Of a DNA stretch of 5,651 nucleotides, positions 1 to 5,651 are shown piece after piece. The stretch is taken from contig JAFVXP010000124.1 in NCBI GenBank assembly GCA_017501055.1, positions 1-5,651 on the forward strand, in the 5' to 3' direction. Position 1 is the stretch's first letter. The number at the start of each line of letters is the position of its first letter. The notes beneath the pieces were generated by a model. That model saw only the letters and a program-made list of their open reading frames with translations, was not told where the DNA came from and searched no databases. The position numbers and the translations under genes were made by a program. Origin of the DNA: Clostridia bacterium (GTDB lineage Bacteria; Bacillota; Clostridia; Oscillospirales; CAG-382).

Positions 1-273
1 AGAAAAATTATGAAATTCGTTATCATCCGCCAAGGTCACCGAAAGAGAGCCGTTATATTCTCCGAAAAGAGAATTGCAGACGAACATTTCTGTTATCTTA
101 CGGTCACGTTCTATCAATTCGATTGCCGTTTCGTTTGTGAACAGTGCTTGGCTTACGTCAGAAGAGCTTTCATCATTACCGCTATTTCCGCAAGCACAAA
201 AACCCACCGCAAGGAAGGCTATGACAAACAATAATATTAAATTCTTTCGTAAGCAATAATTATTATATTTCAT
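1..273 (-). CDS. Putative lipoprotein of unknown function, N-terminal part (runs off left edge)
   Basis: The minus strand is open from an ATG at 273-271 to the window edge, giving 91 codons with no stop; the C-terminus is missing. The N-terminus is a typical type II signal peptide. Positive residues (K2, R9, K10) precede a hydrophobic stretch at about residues 12-25 (LILLFVIAFLAVGF), followed by a lipobox-like FCAC with the likely lipidated Cys at residue 28. A flexible Gly/Asn/Ser/Asp/Glu linker follows (GNSGNDESSSD). The later part (about 49-85) looks like a folded extracytoplasmic domain with a polar helix (TAIELIERDRKITEMF). I do not recognise the family, so the product should be taken as a membrane-anchored surface protein with no assigned role. 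No Shine-Dalgarno sequence precedes the ATG. A promoter-like sequence lies directly upstream, so it is probably its own transcription unit rather than part of the repair operon. Signal peptide call is strong; function is unknown. Confidence 0.8.
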   Translation of the reverse strand, partial: MKYNNYCLRKNLILLFVIAFLAVGFCACGNSGNDESSSDVSQALFTNETAIELIERDRKITEMFVCNSLFGEYNGSLSVTLADDNEFHNFS

Positions 274-282
274 ATCATTATG

Positions 283-311
283 ATTATAACAGACAAACGC
301 CCCGATAGCAA
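283..311 (-). promoter_or_regulatory. Sigma-A-type promoter for the lipoprotein gene
   Basis: Reading the minus strand, a -35-like TTGCTA (311-306) is followed after exactly 17 bases by a perfect TATAAT (288-283). A TG one base upstream of the hexamer makes it an extended -10. Transcription should start near position 276 (a G on this strand), about 3 bases before the ATG at 273. The promoter sits in the only gap of any size on this side of the window. It is inferred from consensus matching only. Confidence 0.6.
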
Positions 312-323
312 TAGAAAAATGTC

Positions 324-929
324 TTAAAAAAGAATATTCTCACGCACAACACGCTTAATTCTTAGCTTTTCACCGAAAAAGGCGGCAACATAGGAAGGGT
401 TAAGATAATCATTGCCCGCCGCATTAAGCTCTACACGTGCAACAATGCCGTCTTCGGTTCTTTCTGCGGAAACGAATTTTGCCATGGGAGAGATATCAAC
501 GACCTTTTCACCTGCCTTTGAACGCTTGACAACATTCATCTCTCCGTCGAATGCCGATGCAAATTCCTCGGGAGTGATCTCGGTTATAAGCTCAAGTCTC
601 CAAACGGCAGTTTTTGTCTTTGGTTTTCCGCTTGGAAAGCTCACGGAAATTATATCCATTCCGGGGAAGGACGATTTTTTAAGCTTTTCCTCGATCTCTT
701 CAAGCGGAACGTTTTCTGTAATCTTAAAATCAAAAAGCTCACGTTCGCCTTCCTGATAGATTGAAAGCGGAAGTGCAATATTCAACTTTGGATGGGGGTT
801 GAAGCCCTCGCTGTATCCTATCGGGAGACCGCTTCTGACAAGCATTCTTGCTATTGCACGCTGAAGGTCGAGATGAGAGATATATTTTAATTTACCGAGC
901 TTTGTGAAGCAAACACGTACGTCAGTCAT
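324..929 (-). CDS. DUF2344 / TIGR03936-type radical SAM-linked protein
   Basis: This 201-residue protein resembles the DUF2344 (TIGR03936) family, found either next to or fused to the C-terminus of TIGR03960-type radical SAM proteins. Its biochemical role is not known to me; it is presumably a cytoplasmic partner or substrate-handling domain for the neighbouring enzyme. Recognisable features are the N-terminal YISHLDLQR (residues 16-24), the Gly/Pro-rich block with SEGFNPHPK (40-48) and LPLS (53-56), an ERELFDFKI segment (62-70), and a late YLNPSY (175-180). An in-frame upstream ATG at 980 would add 17 residues (MQQAFATENV...). I prefer the ATG at 929-927 because a strong GGAGGT lies 7 bases upstream and the protein then begins directly with the conserved VRVCFTKLGKLKYISHLD-like sequence. 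The start overlaps the end of the radical SAM gene by 8 bases, so translation is probably coupled. The TAA at 326-324 has no clear terminator after it. Confidence 0.9.
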   Translation of the reverse strand: MTDVRVCFTKLGKLKYISHLDLQRAIARMLVRSGLPIGYSEGFNPHPKLNIALPLSIYQEGERELFDFKITENVPLEEIEEKLKKSSFPGMDIISVSFPSGKPKTKTAVWRLELITEITPEEFASAFDGEMNVVKRSKAGEKVVDISPMAKFVSAERTEDGIVARVELNAAGNDYLNPSYVAAFFGEKLRIKRVVRENILF

Positions 930-2787
930 TATCTTTACCTCCGTCGCAAACACATTTTCCGTTGCAAAGGCTTGCTGCACCGCAGCCCGAGCATTTGGTC
1001 TTACAATCGGGTGTGGTTTCCGCTTTGAGTGCCTTTTTGTATTCGTTCTTCATAAACTTCTTTGTTACGCCGATGTCTATGAAGTCCCAAGGGAGTATCT
1101 CATCCTCGCCGAAGCGACGGTTTGCATAGAAAGAAGGGTCGATTCCGCAATCGGAAAAGACGTTGACCCAATTATCATAGCTAAAATATTCGTCCCAGCC
1201 GTCGAGCATCATGTTTCTGTTATAGGCTTCCTCCAAGCACTTTGAAAGCCTTCTGTCGCCACGTGCAAAAACGGCTTCGATACGTGAAACTCGTGCATCG
1301 TGGTATTTATATGATATCTTCTTTGTGGTTATTTTGGATTTTAAAAGCTGTTGTTTTCTTTCAAGCTCTTCCAACGTGTCCTGCCCTTCCCATTGGAACG
1401 GTGTGAAGGGCTTTGGCACAAAGCAGGAAACGCTTACCGTTACGTTAACTCCCCTGCCTCCGTTTTTGCGTTTTTTGGAATAATATGTATCAACGATATT
1501 TTGTCCGAGCGACGCTATACCGCAGATATCCTCATCGGTCTCTGTGGGAAGTCCGTTCATAAAATAGAGCTTTAGGCTGTTTCTTCCGCCGTCAAACGCT
1601 TTTTCGCAAGCGGTTATTATTTCTTCCTCGGTTATGTTTTTATTGATAACGTCACGAAGTCTTTGAGTGCCTGCTTCGGGAGCGAACGTAAGACCGCTTT
1701 TACGGACAGAGGACACCTTTTCAAGCAATTCTTCATAGAAATTATCGATTCTCATAGACGGCAAGGAAAGGTTTACGTTCTTCCTGTTCGTCCAAGGTAG
1801 AAGCTTATCGATAAGCTCGGGAAGATGGGTATAATCGCTTATAGAAAGCGAGGTCAACGATATCTCGGTATAGCCCGAATGGTCGATCGATCTTTTTGCG
1901 TTTTCGTTGAGAACCTCGGGGGATTTTTCACGGTACGGACGGTAGACCATACCTGCCTGACAGAAACGGCAGCCTCTTATACAGCCACGGAAAACCTCCA
2001 GCATTACACGGTCGTGAACCGTTTCCAAAAACGGAACGGAGCAATTACAGGGGAAATACACCTCGTCGAGATTGCTTATAATACGCTTGACGATCTTTTC
2101 GGGAACGCCCTCTCTGTTAGGCTTGAAGGAAGAAATCGTGCCGTCCCCGTTATATTCAACGTCGTAAAGCGAGGGTACGTAGAAGCCGTCGAGCTTTGAT
2201 GCACGGTAGAGTATTTCATCACGTGAAACACCCTGCTTTTTACATTCGTTGATAAGGCTTGCAAGCTCTAAAAGTGCGTCTTCGCCTTCGCCTATCGAGA
2301 AAATATCGATAAAATCGGCTATCGGTTCGGGGTTGTAGGCGCAGGGACCGCCTGCGATAACTATCGGGTCGGATTCGTTTCTATCCTTCGAAAGCAGAGG
2401 AATATTGCCAAGGCCGAGCATCTGCAAAACGTTGGTATAGCAAAGCTCATACTGGAGCGTGAATGCAACTATATCAAACACGTTAAGCGGATCTCCGCTT
2501 TCAAGCGCATAGAGGGGCATTTTGTGCTTTATAAGCTGTTCACGCATATCGGGCCAAGGCATATAGCTTCTTTCACAGCTTATATAACCCGTATTGTTAA
2601 AGCAACCCGAAAGAATCTTCATTCCGAGGTTTGACATACCTATCTCATAGGTATCGGGAAAGCAGAAGCAAACACGCAATTCTGCATTTTCGGGGTTTGG
2701 AATATCGGAAGCATACTCTCCTCCGACATAGCGCCCCGGCTTTTCTACGTTTTCAAGCAGAGGTGCATATTTTTCGTAATCTATCAA
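922..2787 (-). CDS. Radical SAM protein, TIGR03960-like
   Basis: This 621-residue protein is a probable iron-sulfur enzyme that cleaves S-adenosylmethionine to make a 5'-deoxyadenosyl radical; its substrate is unknown. Residues about 35-200 resemble the B12-binding-like domain of such enzymes (VIAGGPCAYNPEPIADF at 143-159, FSIGEGEDALLEL at 163-175). The DxHxxG cobalamin-ligand motif is not visible, so cofactor binding is doubtful. The radical SAM core has the CxxxCxxC cluster at C269, C273 and C276 (RGCIRGCRFCQAG). It continues with LTSLSISDY (311-319), FAPEAGTQRLRDVINKN (368-384) and LKLYFMNGLPTETDEDI (405-421). The tail is cysteine-rich (C595, C599, C602, C608, C612, C614) and may hold a second metal site. 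The start is a TTG overlapping the uvrA stop, supported by AAGGAG 8 bases upstream and by the family-like N-terminus with KPGRYVGGEY (16-25). The gene ends overlapping its DUF2344 partner. Family assignment is confident; reaction is not known. Confidence 0.92.
   Translation of the reverse strand: MIDYEKYAPLLENVEKPGRYVGGEYASDIPNPENAELRVCFCFPDTYEIGMSNLGMKILSGCFNNTGYISCERSYMPWPDMREQLIKHKMPLYALESGDPLNVFDIVAFTLQYELCYTNVLQMLGLGNIPLLSKDRNESDPIVIAGGPCAYNPEPIADFIDIFSIGEGEDALLELASLINECKKQGVSRDEILYRASKLDGFYVPSLYDVEYNGDGTISSFKPNREGVPEKIVKRIISNLDEVYFPCNCSVPFLETVHDRVMLEVFRGCIRGCRFCQAGMVYRPYREKSPEVLNENAKRSIDHSGYTEISLTSLSISDYTHLPELIDKLLPWTNRKNVNLSLPSMRIDNFYEELLEKVSSVRKSGLTFAPEAGTQRLRDVINKNITEEEIITACEKAFDGGRNSLKLYFMNGLPTETDEDICGIASLGQNIVDTYYSKKRKNGGRGVNVTVSVSCFVPKPFTPFQWEGQDTLEELERKQQLLKSKITTKKISYKYHDARVSRIEAVFARGDRRLSKCLEEAYNRNMMLDGWDEYFSYDNWVNVFSDCGIDPSFYANRRFGEDEILPWDFIDIGVTKKFMKNEYKKALKAETTPDCKTKCSGCGAASLCNGKCVCDGGKDND
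937..942 (-). promoter_or_regulatory. Ribosome binding site that sets the DUF2344 start
   Basis: GGAGGT on the minus strand lies 7 bases upstream of the ATG at 929. It is embedded in the last codons (Gly-Gly-Lys) of the radical SAM gene. It favours this ATG over the upstream in-frame ATG at 980, which would lie well inside the preceding gene. Confidence 0.85.
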
Positions 2788-5588
2788 TTTAATTTCTCCT
2801 TAAGGTAAAATCCTGTATAGCTGTTTTCGTTCTTTGCAACCTCCTCGGGTGTACCCTTTGCGACGATACGTCCGCCCGCATCACCGCCGTCGGGACCGAG
2901 GTCGATTATATAATCGGCTGTTTTTATAAGGTCGAGATTATGCTCGATAACAACGACAGAGTTGCCTGCATCGACAAGCTTTTGCAAGACGGATACAAGC
3001 TTGTTAACGTCGTCGGTATGCAAGCCGGTCGTAGGCTCGTCAAGCACGTAAAGCGTTTTGCCCGTTGCACGTTTTGCAAGTTCGTTTGCAAGCTTTACAC
3101 GCTGTGCCTCACCGCCCGAAAGAGTTGTGGCAGGCTGACCTATCTTGACGTAGCCAAGTCCTACGTCGCAGAGGGTATCCAGCTTTCTCTTTATCGAGGG
3201 ATAGTTTTGGAAGAATTCTCTTCCCTCCTCGCAGGTCATTTCAAGCACGTCGTAGATAGACTTGCCTTTATATTTAATTTCAAGGGTCTCGTGGTTATAG
3301 CGTCTTCCCTTACAAACGTCGCAGGTGACGTAAACGTCGGGAAGAAAATGCATTTCGATAATCAACGTACCGTCGCCACGGCAGGATTCACAGCGTCCGC
3401 CCTTTACGTTGAAGGAAAATCTGCCTTCGCTGTAGCCCCTTGCCTTTGCCTCCGGTGTTGATGCATACACGGCACGTATATCGTTGAAAAGTCCGATATA
3501 GGTTGCAGGGTTGGAACGGGGGTTACGTCCTATGGGTGATTGGTCGATCTGAATTATCTTATCGATATTTTCGGCTCCGACGATTTCTTTATGCTTTCCG
3601 GGAATAACCGAAAGCTTGCCCAGCTTTCTTGCAATGGTATTATACAATACCGAATTCACAAGGCTTGATTTACCCGAGCCCGAAACACCCGTAACGCAAA
3701 CGAATTTACCGAGAGGTATTGTAACGTCGATATCCTTAAGGTTATTTTCCTTTGCGCCGACAACGGTAATAAATCCGCCGTTGCCCGAACGGCGTTGCTT
3801 GGGTATAGAAACGCTTTTCTTGCCCGAAAGGTATTGTCCCGTTATCGATTCCTTGCATTTCTTTATCTGCGCAGGTGTGCCCGTGAATACGACCTCACCG
3901 CCGTGAACGCCTGCGCCGGGACCTATATCGACAATAAAATCGGCTTCTTCAATAGTTTCCTCGTCGTGCTCTACGACTAAAACGGTATTTCCTATATCAC
4001 GGAGCTTTTTGAGGGTATTTATCAATTTTTGGTTGTCACGTTGGTGAAGACCTATGCTCGGTTCGTCAAGAACGTACATAACGCCGACAAGCGAGCTTCC
4101 TATTTGGGTTGCAAGGCGGATCCTTTGTGCTTCACCGCCCGAAAGCGAGCCTGCTTTACGGGAGAGTGTAAGATAACCCAAGCCTACGTTTTCAAGGAAG
4201 GACAAGCGTGCATTTATTTCTTTTAAAATTTCCTTTGCTATTTCCTGCTGTGTTTTCGACAGCTTGAGCGTTGCAAAAAACTTTCTTGCGTTTATAACAG
4301 AAAGGTTACAAAGCTCGGATATATTCAAGCCGCCGACGGTTACGGCAAGAGATTCGTTCTTAAGACGCATTCCGTTACATTCGGGGCAAGGAATATAGTC
4401 CATAAACTGCTCGTAATAGTCACGGGATTCATAGCCTCCGCCCATTTTATAGCGTTTATCTATCATACCGATAACACCCTTGAAGGACGGTTCTGCAACC
4501 GATTTACGTTTGCGCTTATTACCGTACATAAGAACGCTGAAGGCTTCTTCGGAATAATCGCATATCGGGGTATGAACGTCAAAGCCGTGATACCTGCCGA
4601 CAGAATTTATAAGCTCGGCAAAATATCCGCCGGGTTCGGCACTCTTAAAGCCGTTGCAGACTATTGCGCCCGCAAAAATCGAAACCGATTTATCCGGAAT
4701 GAGCTTTTCTTCGGAAAAAACGTTATTTTCGCCCAAGCCCGAGCAAGCCTCGCAAGCTCCCGAAGGGTTATTGAAGGAGAACATACGGGGAGTTAGTTCA
4801 CCTATCGAAACACCGTGGGTCTTGCAGGCATAGTTTTGGGAAAAGGTCATTTCATTATCGTCGTCGGGTGCATCGGGGAAGAATATCTTTATTATTCCGC
4901 CTGCAAGTTTTGAAGAGGTTTCGATACTTTCCGCAAGGCGGGAACGTATATCCCCTCTCATAACAAGACGGTCGACGACGATATCAATATCGTGTTTTAT
5001 GTTCTTATCAAGCTCTATCTTCTCGGACAGGTCGTACATTATTCCGTCAACACGGACACGTACGTAACCGCTTTTTCTTGCGTCCTCAAACACCTTCTCG
5101 TGCATACCCTTTTTCGCCGAAACGACGGGTGCAAGCACAATAAAACGTGTTCCCTCTTCAAGCTCGGAGATATGCTCGACTATCTCATCGACCGATTGCT
5201 GATTTATCTCCTCTCCGCAAACGGGACAATGAGGTATACCGATCCTTGCATAAAGCAAGCGGAGATAATCGTATATTTCGGTTGCCGTACCAACAGTCGA
5301 GCGAGGGTTGCGTGATGTCGTTTTCTGGTCTATCGATATTGCGGGAGAAAGACCGTCTATCATATCAACATCGGGCTTATCAAGCTGACCCAAAAACATT
5401 CTTGCATAGGACGAAAGCGATTCTACAAACCTGCGGTGTCCTTCCGCATAGAGGGTATCGAAAGCAAGGCTTGATTTACCCGAGCCCGAAAGTCCCGTGA
5501 ACACAACAAGCTTATCACGGGGTATCGTTACCGAAATATCTTTTAAATTATGAACTCTTGCGCCTTTTACAACGATTTTATCAGACAT
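2784..5588 (-). CDS. uvrA: UvrABC excision nuclease subunit A (UvrA)
   Basis: UvrA is the dimeric ATPase that scans DNA for bulky or distorting lesions in nucleotide excision repair, then loads UvrB at the damage and leaves. The 934 residues match the usual length of about 940. Module I has Walker A GLSGSGKSS (32-40), signature LSGGEAQRI (482-490) and Walker B VLDEPSIGLH (506-515). Module II has Walker A GVSGSGKSS (634-642), signature LSGGEAQRV (823-831) and Walker B VLDEPTTGLH (848-857). Catalytic E509 and E851 and switch H541 and H883 are present. Zinc-binding pairs are C121/C124 with C401/C404, and C733/C736 with C756/C759. In the remaining finger the second Cys is replaced by His (C255, H258, C279, C282). 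The UvrB-binding and insertion regions (about 130-400) appear intact. The ATG at 5588 follows an AGGTGA and gives the canonical N-terminus (IVVKGARVHNLK). The TGA stop overlaps the next gene's TTG, and uvrB ends 11 bases upstream. No lesion in the gene is visible. Confidence 0.99.
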   Translation of the reverse strand: MSDKIVVKGARVHNLKDISVTIPRDKLVVFTGLSGSGKSSLAFDTLYAEGHRRFVESLSSYARMFLGQLDKPDVDMIDGLSPAISIDQKTTSRNPRSTVGTATEIYDYLRLLYARIGIPHCPVCGEEINQQSVDEIVEHISELEEGTRFIVLAPVVSAKKGMHEKVFEDARKSGYVRVRVDGIMYDLSEKIELDKNIKHDIDIVVDRLVMRGDIRSRLAESIETSSKLAGGIIKIFFPDAPDDDNEMTFSQNYACKTHGVSIGELTPRMFSFNNPSGACEACSGLGENNVFSEEKLIPDKSVSIFAGAIVCNGFKSAEPGGYFAELINSVGRYHGFDVHTPICDYSEEAFSVLMYGNKRKRKSVAEPSFKGVIGMIDKRYKMGGGYESRDYYEQFMDYIPCPECNGMRLKNESLAVTVGGLNISELCNLSVINARKFFATLKLSKTQQEIAKEILKEINARLSFLENVGLGYLTLSRKAGSLSGGEAQRIRLATQIGSSLVGVMYVLDEPSIGLHQRDNQKLINTLKKLRDIGNTVLVVEHDEETIEEADFIVDIGPGAGVHGGEVVFTGTPAQIKKCKESITGQYLSGKKSVSIPKQRRSGNGGFITVVGAKENNLKDIDVTIPLGKFVCVTGVSGSGKSSLVNSVLYNTIARKLGKLSVIPGKHKEIVGAENIDKIIQIDQSPIGRNPRSNPATYIGLFNDIRAVYASTPEAKARGYSEGRFSFNVKGGRCESCRGDGTLIIEMHFLPDVYVTCDVCKGRRYNHETLEIKYKGKSIYDVLEMTCEEGREFFQNYPSIKRKLDTLCDVGLGYVKIGQPATTLSGGEAQRVKLANELAKRATGKTLYVLDEPTTGLHTDDVNKLVSVLQKLVDAGNSVVVIEHNLDLIKTADYIIDLGPDGGDAGGRIVAKGTPEEVAKNENSYTGFYLKEKLN
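2796..2801 (-). promoter_or_regulatory. Ribosome binding site for the radical SAM TTG start
   Basis: AAGGAG on the minus strand lies 8 bases upstream of the TTG at 2787-2785, inside the last codons of uvrA. This strong, well-spaced site is the main reason to accept the non-ATG start. The first in-frame Met after it is residue 51, which would cut off conserved sequence. Confidence 0.85.
3659..3685. repeat. 27-bp perfect direct repeat in uvrA, copy 1 (Walker A of module II)
   Basis: This 27-base segment is identical to positions 5465-5491 and in the same orientation. It encodes S636-L643, the core of the second Walker A loop, with flanking bases. The two copies lie 1806 bases apart, exactly 602 codons, in the same frame. 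All four serines use the same codons in both copies (TCG, TCG, TCA, AGC). Confidence 0.9.
5465..5491. repeat. 27-bp perfect direct repeat in uvrA, copy 2 (Walker A of module I)
   Basis: This is the partner of the repeat at 3659-3685 and encodes S34-L41, the first Walker A loop. The protein similarity of the two ABC modules is expected for UvrA. The unbroken nucleotide identity over eight codons is more than the protein motif requires. Confidence 0.9.
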
Positions 5589-5592
5589 ATTT

Positions 5593-5598
5593 TCACCT
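5593..5598 (-). promoter_or_regulatory. Ribosome binding site of uvrA
   Basis: AGGTGA on the minus strand, matching the distal part of the Shine-Dalgarno consensus AAGGAGGTGA, lies 4 bases before the uvrA ATG and one base after the uvrB stop. The short distance suits pairing with the far end of the anti-Shine-Dalgarno sequence. The spacing suggests that ribosomes ending on uvrB can restart on uvrA. Confidence 0.7.
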
Positions 5599-5599
5599 A

Positions 5600-5651
5600 T
5601 TACATTAAACGTCTTATCCTGTCACGTATCATTGCCGCAGTTTCGAAATCA
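5600..5651 (-). CDS. uvrB: UvrABC excision nuclease subunit B (UvrB), last 16 codons
   Basis: Only the 3' end lies in the window: 16 codons and a TAA stop (5602-5600), plus one base of the preceding codon. They read DFETAAMIRDRIRRLM. This matches the C-terminal UVR motif of UvrB, the helical hairpin that binds UvrC, with its conserved F-x-x-A-A-x-x-R-D pattern. UVR motifs also occur in UvrC and a few other proteins (for example McsA and ClpC). The position at the extreme C-terminus and 11 bases before uvrA, the common uvrB-uvrA order, makes UvrB much the best reading. UvrB is the helicase-like protein that verifies damage after UvrA delivers it. Its catalytic part and the operon promoter are outside the window. 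Confidence 0.88.
   Translation of the reverse strand, partial: DFETAAMIRDRIRRLM

Noticed and set aside
270..278. Two-codon minicistron ATG-ATA-TGA overlapping the lipoprotein ATG
   Set aside because: It has no ribosome binding site and would lie at or before the predicted transcription start; it looks accidental.
274..284. Dyad ATCAT-A-ATGAT between the -10 element and the lipoprotein start, as an operator
   Set aside because: It is an 11-base AT-rich inverted repeat in AT-rich sequence and resembles no operator I know; chance is sufficient.
274..323. Possible intrinsic terminator after the DUF2344 gene
   Set aside because: The minus strand has T-runs after the stop and an AGAATATTCT palindrome at the end of the coding sequence. 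The palindrome can pair only three bases around a four-base loop, and no GC-rich hairpin is present, so termination here is not supported.
922..980. Longer DUF2344 start at the ATG at 980, or a programmed frameshift fusing it to the radical SAM protein
   Set aside because: The extra 17 residues are simply the radical SAM gene read in another frame, a strong ribosome binding site precedes the ATG at 929, and no slippery sequence is visible at the overlap.
2940..3461. Long plus-strand open frame (173 codons) opposite uvrA, and other plus-strand frames
   Set aside because: These lie antisense to well-conserved genes, have compositions expected from reversed codons, and lack convincing ribosome binding sites or recognisable domains.

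Overview
The window is one head-to-tail run of minus-strand genes. It reads from the right edge to the left as: the last codons of uvrB, complete uvrA, a large radical SAM protein, a DUF2344 (TIGR03936-type) radical SAM partner, and the start of an unrelated lipoprotein that runs off the left edge. The moderate GC content, AAGGAGG-type ribosome binding sites, a TTG start, a Gram-positive style lipoprotein and a CxxH-type UvrA zinc finger suggest an anaerobic, gut-type Clostridia (Oscillospiraceae/Ruminococcaceae-like). That assignment is inferred from style and protein resemblance, not from a marker gene.

Right side (5651-2784): 52 bases of uvrB survive, encoding the C-terminal UVR motif and a stop. 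After an 11-base gap comes a full-length 934-residue uvrA with both ABC ATPase modules intact. Together they encode the damage-recognition and damage-verification proteins of nucleotide excision repair.

Middle (2787-324): the uvrA stop overlaps a TTG start of a 621-residue radical SAM protein (TIGR03960-like, with a divergent B12-binding-like N-terminus, a CxxxCxxC cluster and a Cys-rich tail). Its own stop overlaps the start of the 201-residue DUF2344 protein, which in other bacteria is often fused to it. Tight spacing, overlapping ends and ribosome binding sites placed inside the upstream genes indicate a single translationally coupled operon, uvrB-uvrA-rSAM-DUF2344. Its promoter lies outside the window.

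Left side (323-1): a 50-base gap has no convincing terminator but carries a good sigma-A-type promoter for a lipoprotein of unknown function. The promoter lies so close to the ATG that the mRNA should be almost leaderless.

I found no RNA genes, mobile elements, CRISPR arrays or riboswitches. The plus strand holds only shadow ORFs. The content is mostly conserved housekeeping; the points worth checking are the gene linkage, the cysteine clusters and the lipoprotein's start.
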